64,000 nucleotides of DNA from Anabaena sp. UHCC 0204. Its GTDB lineage: Bacteria; Cyanobacteriota; Cyanobacteriia; Cyanobacteriales; Nostocaceae. The stretch's first letter is position 1. Each line of letters starts with the position of its first letter. A program made the translations under genes and the position numbers. The notes under the pieces were generated by a model. The model worked only from the letters and a program-made list of their open reading frames with translations. It did not search any database and was not told the origin of the DNA. This document shows positions 16,227 through 25,750 of this stretch, piece after piece. The stretch covers positions 114,657 through 178,656 of the forward strand of contig NZ_VIKW01000004.1 of NCBI RefSeq assembly GCF_009711975.1, given 5' to 3'.

Positions 16227-19200
16227 TAATATCCTCTTGTATAGATAAATATTCTTTTAATTTTAAATATAAATCTTGTTGTCTTTCAGGAGAAAGTTGT
16301 GTAAATAAACTAATAATTTGATTCTCTTGACTGTCATTTTGTATATTTTGGCATTGATTTTTAATTGTTTCTAATAATTCTTTATCTGAATTACTTAAAT
16401 AATCAATATTTATATTTTGAGTATTATTAATGTTTTTAAGTAATTCATCAATTAAGTTGAGTTTTTTATCTTCTGTTTCTTGATCAATTTGATTAAATTC
16501 TTTTTGTAATTTATCTAACCATAATTTAGTATCAATTTGATATTGAGTTTCAATGGCTTTAATTTTTCGTTCTAGTTTAGATTTACTTTGGTCATATTTA
16601 ACTTGTAAATTAGGAGTATCATTTTTAATGATTTTGTACCATTCTGTTAACTGTTGTATTTGATTCTGATAAGTTTCAATTGTATTATATTGCGATGATT
16701 GAGTAATTTGGAATAACTGTCTTAAAGCATCAATTTCTTGCTGTAATTGCTGGCAAGTTAGATAATGCTTAGAGTCTTGAAAAAATAACTCTAATTTAGC
16801 CAACTTAGTATAAAGCTGGTTTAATTCTTGATTAGTTCTAACTTCAGCTAAATTTTCTGTCAATTCCTCAAGTTCTTTTATATAGCTAGAAACTTTATTA
16901 TTGATAGAATTAGTTAGCTGTTCAATTTCTGTATAAAATCGCTCAGAAAAGTTAAGCTGAAGGTGTAAAGTAGCTATTTCTTCAATTCCTTGCTCACATA
17001 AGATAATAGTATTTAAGAATTTTGGATTTTTTTGACGTAGTGCATCCATAATTTTATTATCTTGTTGCTGCTTTCGACTGTCAAATTCTTCTTGATTTTG
17101 AATTTCTAAAATAATTGGATTTAATTGTTCTAATATTTGTTTAACTTTTTGAGCAGATTTAGGTTGAGTAAACCGATTTTGTTGCTGACTAACTTCTTGA
17201 GATAATTGAAGAGCTTCAGTTTTAGTGATATCTGTTAATCTTTCTGCCCAAATTTTAAGATTTATGTCTAAATTATTTAGTTGAGTTTCAATATCTTTAA
17301 TTATTCCCTGATAAAGCTTGTGCTGTTTGACAATTTCAAGATTATTCGCTAAGTTTTTTATTTCACTAATAGCTTTAATATAATCATCTTGACTAGCATT
17401 ACTACTAAGAGATTTATAGAAAAGTTCAACTTTCTCTAAACTGTTTTTTATCTCAGCTTGATGTTTAATTTCAGCAAATTTTCTCGTAGCAACATCAAGA
17501 GAATAGTTTAATGTGTGAATTAAATTATGAGTAGGTGAAAAAATATCAGTTATTTGTTTAATTGCTGCTTCAATATCACTTTGATAACGCCCATATTCTT
17601 CTTCTGTTTGTAAAGATTCTGATTTTTCACTTAAATCAATAATTATTTCTTCAATTTTATCCAGAACAATTTGTAAAGCATCATTTTGACGTTGGCGTTG
17701 CTTTTGAGCAGGATTAACTACAATATTATCAGATTGATTCGATTGAGTAAGATTAATTATTTTAGATAATTTTTGTTGAAGACGAGGATAGATTTCAGTT
17801 AAACTTTTTAGCTCAATTTCATCTCCATTGTTAAATAAGTTTTCTGTCTCTTCTACGGCTTTAAACCAATTATTTATTTTCTCAATTTCGCTTAAAATTT
17901 GTTTTCTTTTTGGTTGAATTTCTTGTACTTTGGATTGATCTGGATCACCGGAATTAATAAAATTATCAATGTCGGAGATTAATTCTTTAGCTTGATTATA
18001 ACTTAATATTGGTTCTATTTTAGGACAAGCAATAGCTCGAAGCCGAATTAATTGAGGATTTGTATTTGAGCCTAAAATCCATTTGTTAACAAAATCTTTG
18101 GGTTTATCAAATACATTAGTTTCTACCCAATCTTTAATTGCTTTTTCTTCAATATAGGACGGATTTTTTTTCTTAATTAACCCAAAAGTTCCTTTTAAAA
18201 TTACTTCACTCCGATGATAAACTATCCATGCAGAAAACAGCATGGTAAATGTATATTCATTATATCCAAAAGGTGGCGCAGATAATTCTTGCCAAATTTT
18301 AGAAATCAGAACATATTTTTTAGCTTTATCTCCCAAAGCTGTTAATTGATCTATTTTGTCCCATGCTTCTCTGACATTTTTATTAGTAGGAATTTGGACT
18401 GAATATTTTTGTAAAGTAGTTTTAAATAAGCCCCAATTATTGAGAAATACTTGATCAACTAAAGTATTATAAGATTGATTAGGAAATTTATTAGAATTAA
18501 GATCATCTTCTAGTAAACGGTTAGCAGTATAACCAATTATTGTACTTCCTGAAGGACTTTTTAAAGCCATTTTATCATTTTTAGCAATTGGAGGAACAAA
18601 GCGATACAGTTGTTGTAAAAGATGACTAACAATGCTTTGATGATTTTTTTGTTGATGAGTAGTTAATTCTTCTAATCTGATGCAATAATAGTTACAATTA
18701 TTAGGAGCAATTATTTGTTTAATTTCTCTTTCAAGTTTCTGTTGTATTTGCTTAGTTAGTTGTGTGAAAGCTGTTCCTGAATCTTGTTTTTCTATTGTAC
18801 TTTTTCTTCGCATAATATCTATCATTAATAAATCTTGACAAATATTATTAACTGGTTGTTCAGGAATGGCTACAACAATAGATTCCTTATTTCTTGAAGT
18901 GGATAATAGTTCATTAATTTCATAACGAAAGCTTTGTAATTCTTCAAGAGTATCTGATAAAATATAAGCAAAAATTCCTTTTCCTGTTATATTATCTAAA
19001 GTTTTATAACCATTTAATACTTGTTGTTTAAAATCAGGAATATTATAAAACTTATACTCAAAAAACCATTCATCATTAAGTAACTGATTCTCATTAATGA
19101 AATGAGTTCCATTTATATTTATACTGTTTAAATAAGTTTCGATTTTCTCATTACAATGTTTGACAGCTAAATTAACAGATATTCTGTCAGATTGTTTACT

Positions 19201-20916
19201 CGCTTCTTCTTCTATTTCTTGCCGAACTTCTAGTAAATTACTACCAGAATAAAAACGATAAGTATTATCTCCTGTATTATGATGAATAACTTGTTTTTGT
19301 TGATCTAATTTATCTAAAGTCTCCTTAGTTTCTTTTAAAGACAGACCTGTTAATTCACTAATAATAACATCATGTTTTTCTGATTCAGGTTTATAAAGTT
19401 TATTTTGACTAACATAAAATAGAAAAAGTCCTTTTAAAACTGCAATTTCGTTTTCTGTAGCTGATGCTGATATAGTATCATAAGCTTTTTTATATTCTGA
19501 ATAGTGACGAGAAAATTCAGTATGAGAAAATTCAGAAAAAGCATCAACTAATGAAATAGCATGAAGATAATTTAATTTACTATTTTTTTCAACGAATTGA
19601 GAATTAATAAACTTTTTTACATCTTCTTTTATATATTGAATTGCCGTGCGTCCTTGGGTAAAATCTAAGTTACAAAGTAAATAGCTATTAAGGGGATGAA
19701 GGGGAAAACAACCTAGAGTAATATTTATTTGAAAATCTTGTAATGTCCACTGTCTTTCACGATAAATACTAATTCTGTGTTCATGAGAATTTCTACTATC
19801 AGCTAATAGAGTATCCCTCCATGTTTGAAAAAATTGATTCCATGAATCAGTATTAATTTGTTGTTCTAATAATCCTTTAATTACTAATTCTAAACTAGAA
19901 ACAGGTTCATAAGTGCTTTCAGCAATTTCTAAACGAGAAACTAGTTTGTTATAATCATCCGCTGATTGGCTAGGAATAGATTTTGAAGGACGAATTTGGG
20001 TAAAACAAACTAAAGCGATTTTCCCTTTATTATTCTCACAAACTTTAGTAATACTTTGTAACGACGCTCCTCCGGCAGCACTTGAATCTGTTGCCCATGA
20101 TTTAAGATAATAATTAAGTTCATCAAATAAAATTAAAATTCCTGAATATTTGGCAGCATCTCCTGAACATAACTTATTAATTAATTCTTGTAAAATTGTC
20201 TCAATACTTAAATCTGTTTCAAAATCGATAGAAAACCCATTGTTTAATTCACTACTTATTTCTTTGACAATAAAAATAATTTTATAGTTGTCTTCTTCTA
20301 ATAACTCAATAATACTGTTTACATCTCTTTGATGGCTGTGCAATTCTAAATAATCATTAGCAATTTTCTTTTGATTTTCTGTTAATTGCTTTAAATATTT
20401 AAGTGGCTTTTCACAAAGTTGTTGTGCTAAATAATTAGTAATTCCTTCTATTTCTAAAGTTTGACGTAAAGATCGTAAAAACATTTGTCTTAAATCTGTT
20501 CCTAAATCTCCACTAATACAAATTACTAAATGTTGCTTATTGCGTCTTTTGTAAGCTTTTAAATCTTCTACTAGATTATTTCCTGATGCAATTTTAATTT
20601 GATTTAATATTCCTTCAACTTCAGCAGTATCTAGTAGTAATTTAAAGTAATTAGCTGTAACTAAAGCAAAATGAGATTTTCCCTTACCATAATCTTGTAC
20701 AAATAAATGAATATTAGGTTGATTTTGACTATGATAACTCTTACAAATTGCATCAAGCACACCTAATGTAAAAGCTTTGGGATTAATCGTATCATAATTA
20801 AAAACAAATCCTTCACACAAACGTAAATTTTTATCAGGATTAGCCATCATATTAAAATCAACAGCATTAGCTACCATTCCTGATTCATTAACTTTTACAA
20901 TTTCTCTAATTTTCAT
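16219..20916 (-). CDS. brxC: BrxC/PglY-like giant ATPase of the BREX-like cassette
   Basis: The 1565-aa protein has an N-terminal ATPase with VQDYGKGKSHFAL (residues 73-85; a P-loop in which the usual first Gly is Gln) and Walker B ILILFDELNYYL (260-271; Asp265, Glu266). The rest is an AAA-like and winged-helix region followed from about residue 1000 to the end by long Gln/Asn/Leu/Glu/Lys-rich coiled coil. This layout and size match BrxC/PglY proteins, which are essential for BREX defence though their mechanism is unclear. It is read from an ATG at 20914-20916 and followed with an 8-bp overlap by pglZ. Confidence 0.82.
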   Translation of the reverse strand: MKIREIVKVNESGMVANAVDFNMMANPDKNLRLCEGFVFNYDTINPKAFTLGVLDAICKSYHSQNQPNIHLFVQDYGKGKSHFALVTANYFKLLLDTAEVEGILNQIKIASGNNLVEDLKAYKRRNKQHLVICISGDLGTDLRQMFLRSLRQTLEIEGITNYLAQQLCEKPLKYLKQLTENQKKIANDYLELHSHQRDVNSIIELLEEDNYKIIFIVKEISSELNNGFSIDFETDLSIETILQELINKLCSGDAAKYSGILILFDELNYYLKSWATDSSAAGGASLQSITKVCENNKGKIALVCFTQIRPSKSIPSQSADDYNKLVSRLEIAESTYEPVSSLELVIKGLLEQQINTDSWNQFFQTWRDTLLADSRNSHEHRISIYRERQWTLQDFQINITLGCFPLHPLNSYLLCNLDFTQGRTAIQYIKEDVKKFINSQFVEKNSKLNYLHAISLVDAFSEFSHTEFSRHYSEYKKAYDTISASATENEIAVLKGLFLFYVSQNKLYKPESEKHDVIISELTGLSLKETKETLDKLDQQKQVIHHNTGDNTYRFYSGSNLLEVRQEIEEEASKQSDRISVNLAVKHCNEKIETYLNSININGTHFINENQLLNDEWFFEYKFYNIPDFKQQVLNGYKTLDNITGKGIFAYILSDTLEELQSFRYEINELLSTSRNKESIVVAIPEQPVNNICQDLLMIDIMRRKSTIEKQDSGTAFTQLTKQIQQKLEREIKQIIAPNNCNYYCIRLEELTTHQQKNHQSIVSHLLQQLYRFVPPIAKNDKMALKSPSGSTIIGYTANRLLEDDLNSNKFPNQSYNTLVDQVFLNNWGLFKTTLQKYSVQIPTNKNVREAWDKIDQLTALGDKAKKYVLISKIWQELSAPPFGYNEYTFTMLFSAWIVYHRSEVILKGTFGLIKKKNPSYIEEKAIKDWVETNVFDKPKDFVNKWILGSNTNPQLIRLRAIACPKIEPILSYNQAKELISDIDNFINSGDPDQSKVQEIQPKRKQILSEIEKINNWFKAVEETENLFNNGDEIELKSLTEIYPRLQQKLSKIINLTQSNQSDNIVVNPAQKQRQRQNDALQIVLDKIEEIIIDLSEKSESLQTEEEYGRYQSDIEAAIKQITDIFSPTHNLIHTLNYSLDVATRKFAEIKHQAEIKNSLEKVELFYKSLSSNASQDDYIKAISEIKNLANNLEIVKQHKLYQGIIKDIETQLNNLDINLKIWAERLTDITKTEALQLSQEVSQQQNRFTQPKSAQKVKQILEQLNPIILEIQNQEEFDSRKQQQDNKIMDALRQKNPKFLNTIILCEQGIEEIATLHLQLNFSERFYTEIEQLTNSINNKVSSYIKELEELTENLAEVRTNQELNQLYTKLAKLELFFQDSKHYLTCQQLQQEIDALRQLFQITQSSQYNTIETYQNQIQQLTEWYKIIKNDTPNLQVKYDQSKSKLERKIKAIETQYQIDTKLWLDKLQKEFNQIDQETEDKKLNLIDELLKNINNTQNINIDYLSNSDKELLETIKNQCQNIQNDSQENQIISLFTQLSPERQQDLYLKLKEYLSIQEDINE

Positions 20917-20980
20917 AGTTTTTAACTCTTTTTTATTGAAATTTTTCTCTTGTTTGGTTGTAATTTATTTTAATTGTCAA

Positions 20981-21418
20981 CTAATGGTCAACTTTTTGAA
21001 AGCGGTTTATATTCCAAGTAGGGGGATTTAGTTTAGTAGGTAAAATAATCCATAAAATACTTTGTAAATGTCTCATATTTGCTAAATTATTCCAAAATAA
21101 ACTAAGAGGAGATTGAGGATAGCTGTAAAGATAAGTGATTAAAATATCCATATCTTTCAACAACACAATTGGTTTAGTAGTGTCTGTAGAAAATTTTTTA
21201 ATCTCCTCTAATTCTTGCCCTAATTTATCTTGAAAACTTAAAAACTTTTGCTGAGGTTTAATTCTACTTAGTAAGTTATCTCTATAACTTATAAGTTGAG
21301 CATTATTGTTAAATAAAATTTGTTGAATTTCTAAACCGTTAGGGTTATCCCACAATAGTAAATGAGGAGAATCAGTTGGTTTAGCATCTTTAAGATAGAG
21401 ATTATTTATTGTTAACAT
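20981..21418 (-). CDS. Unknown 145-aa protein of the BREX-like cassette, Walker-B-like segment without a P-loop
   Basis: I do not recognise this family. The protein has IKPQQKFLSFQDKL, then PIVLLKDMDILITYLYSYPQ (four hydrophobics then K-D-M-D, reminiscent of a Walker B strand), then LFWNNLANMRHLQSILWIILPT, like an AAA sensor strand. No GxxxxGK[ST] motif is present. It could be an ATPase-fold adaptor or a BrxB-position analogue. It overlaps the DUF4007 gene by 17 bp and lies 64 bp before the BrxC-like gene, so it belongs to the operon. Confidence 0.6.
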   Translation of the reverse strand: MLTINNLYLKDAKPTDSPHLLLWDNPNGLEIQQILFNNNAQLISYRDNLLSRIKPQQKFLSFQDKLGQELEEIKKFSTDTTKPIVLLKDMDILITYLYSYPQSPLSLFWNNLANMRHLQSILWIILPTKLNPPTWNINRFQKVDH

Positions 21419-22235
21419 AAGCTTTCTCCAATAAAGTTAAAGGATTATCCCAACGACGGATAATTTGATAAGGTGAAACTGTGCGTCTTTGTTCAATAAT
21501 TCCTAAAGATTCCATCCTATTCAGATGGTCTTGTAAAGTTTCAGATTGAATACCTAAAACAGGGATAATTCCCATCTTTTGAGAAAAAATATCATCAGTT
21601 AATACAGAAGTTTCCTGACTAAAATCTCGTTCCCACAGTTTAGCTAGGAAATAACCTATCAAATAGGTATTAGGAAGCTTAGAATTCCCTATTTTATATG
21701 TATCTGTTTTGATTTCTTGGATAAATTGACAATTAGCTAATGCTTGTTGTTCAACATAAGCTCTTAAAACATACTTGAGTCTTTCAGGAATGACTTTATC
21801 TGGTTCTTCAAATATAGGAATACTATTTTGAAATAAATCATTTTTACTAAAAGTTGAATTTTCTGGTAAAAAAGTATAAATAAAATAAGTCCAACCTCCC
21901 CATTCAGCAGGATTTTCTGGGATTTTATTTAAACCCTGATTACCAAAACTTAAATAAAAGTGCATGAACCAATCAGTAGTAATTGATTTTAAATAAGGAT
22001 CATGTTTTAAAATTATTTTTCCTTCTGGACTTAAATAATTATCTTTAACTAAACCTGCTCTAATTGCCCAACTTTTAATTTTGCCAACTTTGGCATTACC
22101 TAAGCCTGTTTTTGTCATCAGATTTGGTAAAGTATCTTTTAAGCCTTCCTTTTCAGAAGCAGCATCAAGTATTCTCTTAATTTCTTCTTTTTTGAGAGAA
22201 AAATTACCGTTGAAATGCAGTTGCATTTTAGCCAT
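21402..22235 (-). CDS. DUF4007 family protein, first gene of the BREX-like cassette
   Basis: The 277-aa protein matches the DUF4007 type: start MAKMQLHFNGNFSLKKEEI, then KTGLGNAKVGKIKSWAIRAG (helix-turn-helix-like), DPYLKSITTDWFMHFYLSF and a C-terminal winged-helix-like part (LQDHLNRMESLGIIEQRRTVSPY). DUF4007 proteins are often found with PAPS-reductase-like/BrxP and phosphorothioate-linked BREX-like loci, which is recalled family context. Here no such partner is adjacent. The two DNA-binding-like regions suggest a role in target recognition or regulation (inference). It is the promoter-proximal gene. Confidence 0.75.
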   Translation of the reverse strand: MAKMQLHFNGNFSLKKEEIKRILDAASEKEGLKDTLPNLMTKTGLGNAKVGKIKSWAIRAGLVKDNYLSPEGKIILKHDPYLKSITTDWFMHFYLSFGNQGLNKIPENPAEWGGWTYFIYTFLPENSTFSKNDLFQNSIPIFEEPDKVIPERLKYVLRAYVEQQALANCQFIQEIKTDTYKIGNSKLPNTYLIGYFLAKLWERDFSQETSVLTDDIFSQKMGIIPVLGIQSETLQDHLNRMESLGIIEQRRTVSPYQIIRRWDNPLTLLEKAYVNNK

Positions 22236-22439
22236 AGTCTATCAAGTATTGAATAATATGAACTTTTCAGTGATTTTACTTAAAAAAATCAATTGCACTC
22301 TAAAAACCGCTCTTTGGCTTTGACTGAGGTTGTAATATTCCCAGACAGATGTGAGTGCTTATGCTGATTTGATTATAGTGTATATAATAACATTCTACTA
22401 GTTGAATATTCTATTTTTTATGATAATTTACATTATTTA

Positions 22440-22488
22440 AAAAAAAATAATCCTACACTGCACCTGATAGGATGAGTGTAAGATTATT
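22440..22488 (-). terminator. Rho-independent terminator of dxr
   Basis: AATAATC-C-TACACT (22446-22459) pairs with AGTGTA-A-GATTATT (22475-22488). On the minus strand a T-run follows (complement of 22441-22447). It sits 8 bp beyond the dxr stop. Confidence 0.8.
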
Positions 22489-22495
22489 GTGATGT

Positions 22496-23692
22496 TTACC
22501 CTACAGAAATTATCTGTGGCTGAGTTGCTACCTTTTCCATAGCTGTGAAAACTTCTTTTCTAGCCCATTTATCTGCTGCTAAGATGTCATCTAAAGAGGG
22601 ATTTTGTTTGTTATCATTTTGATGGCGATCGCACACAAATTCAATACACTTCGCAATATCCAAATAGTGAATTTTCTCTTCTAAAAATAAAGCCACAGCT
22701 TGCTCATTTGCCGCATTCAAAACCGCCGGCATAGAACCACCAGCCCGACCCGCAGCATAAGCCAAACCCATACAAGGATATTTTTGATGATCTGGTTCAC
22801 GGAAAGTTAAATCACCAGATTTCACTAAATTCAATCTTTCCCAATTAGTGTAAATTCGCTCTGGCCAAGATAACGCATAAAGCAAAGGTAAACGCATATC
22901 TGGCCAACCCAGTTGAGCTAAAACCGAAGTATCTTGTAATTCTATTAAAGAGTGAATAATACTTTGAGGATGAATGACAATTTCGATGTTGTCATAATCT
23001 ACTCCAAATAAATAATGAGCCTCAATTACTTCCAAACCTTTATTCATCAAAGTCGCCGAATCTACAGTGATTTTTCGCCCCATTGACCAATTAGGGTGTT
23101 TAATAGCATCAGCAACTTTCACTTCTGGTAACTTTTCCACAGGCCAATCTCGAAAAGCCCCACCAGAAGCCGTGAGTAATATCTTTCTCAAACCATCTTT
23201 AGGAACACCTTGCAGACATTGAAAAATCGCTGAATGTTCGGAGTCTGCGGGTAATAGTTTCACTCCGTGTTTTTTCACCAAAGGTAACACCACAGGAGCG
23301 CCGGCAATGATAGTTTCTTTATTTGCTAAAGCTATATCCTTACCCGCTTCAATGGCAGCAATCGTTGGTAATAAACCCGCACAACCAACAATGCCAGTTA
23401 CAACGGACTGAGCATCACCATAACGCGCAACTTCGATCACTCCTGCTTCCCCAGCGAGTAAAATGGGTTGAGGATAGAGGTCTTTAATAGCTTCTTTGAG
23501 TTCTGGTAATTTGTCCGCAGCAGAAATAGCCGCAATTTGGGGACTAAACTGGCGAATTTGCGCCGCGAATAACTCCACATTCCGTCCCGCAGCTAATCCG
23601 ACAATTCGGAACTTATCAGGGTGTTCAGCGACAATATCTAAGGTTTGAGTACCAATTGAGCCAGTAGAACCAAGGAGAGTAATAGCTTTCAC
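22496..23692 (-). CDS. dxr: 1-deoxy-D-xylulose 5-phosphate reductoisomerase Dxr
   Basis: Dxr converts DXP to MEP with NADPH, the committed step of the plastid-type isoprenoid pathway that supplies carotenoids and the chlorophyll phytyl tail. The 398-aa protein has the NADPH motif [12 protein letters not shown] (7-18), [11 protein letters not shown], the metal/substrate block [28 protein letters not shown] and [21 protein letters not shown]. All landmarks are intact. It is single, with a terminator immediately downstream. Confidence 0.97.
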   Translation of the reverse strand: MKAITLLGSTGSIGTQTLDIVAEHPDKFRIVGLAAGRNVELFAAQIRQFSPQIAAISAADKLPELKEAIKDLYPQPILLAGEAGVIEVARYGDAQSVVTGIVGCAGLLPTIAAIEAGKDIALANKETIIAGAPVVLPLVKKHGVKLLPADSEHSAIFQCLQGVPKDGLRKILLTASGGAFRDWPVEKLPEVKVADAIKHPNWSMGRKITVDSATLMNKGLEVIEAHYLFGVDYDNIEIVIHPQSIIHSLIELQDTSVLAQLGWPDMRLPLLYALSWPERIYTNWERLNLVKSGDLTFREPDHQKYPCMGLAYAAGRAGGSMPAVLNAANEQAVALFLEEKIHYLDIAKCIEFVCDRHQNDNKQNPSLDDILAADKWARKEVFTAMEKVATQPQIISVG

Positions 23693-23740
23693 AATTTTTT
23701 AATAATTAACGCTAATTTTAAATATAAATTGCTGAGGCTA

Positions 23741-25234
23741 CTAATTTCCTGATTTTTTGAGAACAGAATTAATATCACGCTCTATAATTGGGCTACAAGT
23801 ACCCGGACGCTTATAAATACAAGTTCCTTGCCAACATTTTTGCAAAGTATAGTTTTGATATGGAAATGGTATGGAACGATTACCAATAATGTAGTTAAAA
23901 CCTGCTTTTAACTCTGCAAAATCTGCTGCTTCTTCTACTGGATATATAGGAACATTCTGATGTAAATAGGTATAGCCTCCTGATAAAGCCCAATGAATAC
24001 CCCAAAGCCCAAGTCCGCAAATACTATTTGCTTTACTTAAACTTTGTAAAGCTAGTAAATTATTAGTTGCACCATATAAATGTGTATCTTCTAAATTAGT
24101 ACCAAAAGTAGAAAAAGTCAACGGATTATAAATATTGAAGCGGCTCAATAAAGCCACAGAAGTAGAAGTCCAAACTAAAAGACAAAGTAATATAGTGATT
24201 AGTAATTTTGGGATTGAATTCCATCTGCGAGATAAACTTAAAACTAATTCTCCAGTACCAAGCCCTGCTAATATCATCAGCATTGGTAATGCTGGATAAA
24301 TAAAGCGATATTCTTTATGAGCCAGTAAACTATGGGACAAAATAATAACTAATACCAACCATCCTAGAATCGGGCTACGACGTAAACCTATAATAGCCAG
24401 AATTAAGATAGGTATAGAGAACCAAGACCAACTTTTCAGCAAGAAAATAAAATATTCATACCAAGGAGAAATTCCATAAAGTTTACTTCTACCTTCTACA
24501 ACATTCACCCAAATGTTTAACCAAAAAGATTGAAAAGGATAAGACCAAGTAAAAGCATCAACAGTACCAAAGATAAGTATAGGGACTATCATCCCTGCTA
24601 TCATTGGCAACCATTTTTGCCGCCAATCTTTTCTACAAATATAGATAACTGCAAAGCCAATAAGTGGTAGAAAATGTATTCTTAATGCTAATGCTATTCC
24701 TAAAAAGCAGCCTGCTAAAAATAACCGCTTTCGTAGTTGAAAATGGTTTCCGAAGATTCCTAAATAGACACCAGGTAAAAATAAATGAGTTGCTATAACT
24801 TCGGTAAAAGCTTTAGGACTAAAATAAACTAGTTCAAACCAAATAGTACAAATTCCCGCGCAAATAAAAGCTGTAATTATTCCGCCTATCTTTTTTCCCC
24901 ATAAATAAGCTACTAAGATATTACTGAGAGAAAGTAGAGATAAAAAGATATTAATTCCTAGTAAGTATCCATAAGAACCTTCTCCTAGCCAAGCAGTAAG
25001 ACGTATGATACCTGCGAGAATTCCTGGTAATACCCAAGAACGAATCCCGTCTCTAAATTCCCACGTCACTATCCCATTACCAAAAACAAGTCGGTGTGCA
25101 GGTTCTTGAGTTTGGAAAATCTCATCAGCCCAAAATATATTGGGAAATTTTAAAGCTACACCAACACGAAGTATTAATGCGAATATAATCAGTATTCCCA
25201 ATAATAAATTATCTATTTTTAACTGGCGATTCAT
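23741..25234 (-). CDS. GT22-type (Alg9/PIG-B-like) membrane mannosyltransferase
   Basis: A 497-aa integral membrane protein with about ten hydrophobic helices. Between the first helices is FWADEIFQTQEPAHRL followed by VTWEFRDGIRSWVLPG. The DE/FQ..EPAH and TWE...IRS pattern is the signature loop of GT-C family GT22 mannosyltransferases, which use lipid-linked sugar donors. It probably adds a mannose to a cell-surface glycan or lipid; the acceptor cannot be read from the sequence. It is 48 bp upstream of dxr on the same strand, and functional linkage is doubtful. Confidence 0.8.
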   Translation of the reverse strand: MNRQLKIDNLLLGILIIFALILRVGVALKFPNIFWADEIFQTQEPAHRLVFGNGIVTWEFRDGIRSWVLPGILAGIIRLTAWLGEGSYGYLLGINIFLSLLSLSNILVAYLWGKKIGGIITAFICAGICTIWFELVYFSPKAFTEVIATHLFLPGVYLGIFGNHFQLRKRLFLAGCFLGIALALRIHFLPLIGFAVIYICRKDWRQKWLPMIAGMIVPILIFGTVDAFTWSYPFQSFWLNIWVNVVEGRSKLYGISPWYEYFIFLLKSWSWFSIPILILAIIGLRRSPILGWLVLVIILSHSLLAHKEYRFIYPALPMLMILAGLGTGELVLSLSRRWNSIPKLLITILLCLLVWTSTSVALLSRFNIYNPLTFSTFGTNLEDTHLYGATNNLLALQSLSKANSICGLGLWGIHWALSGGYTYLHQNVPIYPVEEAADFAELKAGFNYIIGNRSIPFPYQNYTLQKCWQGTCIYKRPGTCSPIIERDINSVLKKSGN

Positions 25235-25750
25235 TGCAATTCTAGGTTAAAAAAATTATAGCGGTTTTCAAATTAGCAAACTGTAGGGGTGTAGTGTCTG
25301 CGGCTTTTTTGTATGGTATCAGACAGATAACAGCTATATTATATGAGTTACTCTACAATTACTTTATCTTCTAAGTAGGTGGGCGTTAAAAATTGTCGTT
25401 GGGGCAAGGGAACAGGGAATAGGGAACAGGGAACAGGGAACAGGAAGAGAGTTTTGGGCGATTTTACTTTTCTTCACATACCTTTAATTTTTTCTGTTCA
25501 CCTACTTAATAGTAGTCGCTGTTTCTGTTTCTGTTTAGAGTCATGGCTATGTGCAATGACTCAATTACTGGACTATCCTGGTTCGTTCCCTTCGTGCTTC
25601 GTTCTTTCATGACTTGAGCATAAGTCCTAACCTCGTTTAACAATTTCCCCTTTTCCTGAACTTGTCATTAATGATCTGGGATGAGTTTCTCCCTACCTTA
25701 AATATCGGTATGATATAAAAGTAAACAAAACTTAAAGAATATTTATCCAA
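25235..25750. other. 516-bp intergenic region with GGGAACA repeats and a small inverted repeat
   Basis: A short tandem array of GGGAACA/GGGAATA units lies at about 25408-25446. A 7-bp perfect inverted repeat (GAGTCAT / ATGACTC) is at 25538-25544 and 25556-25562. A 77-aa frame crosses this region but is made of repeat sequence and is not convincing. No gene is seen. The promoter of the downstream transporter should lie near the 3' end. Confidence 0.6.

Noticed and set aside
12584..22235. Cassette considered as a complete type 1 BREX
   Set aside because: PglX, BrxA and BrxB are missing in the operon; DUF4007 and the 145-aa protein take their place.
25379..25612. 77-aa plus-strand frame
   Set aside because: Made largely of GGGAACA repeat sequence, no domain, no ribosome site.
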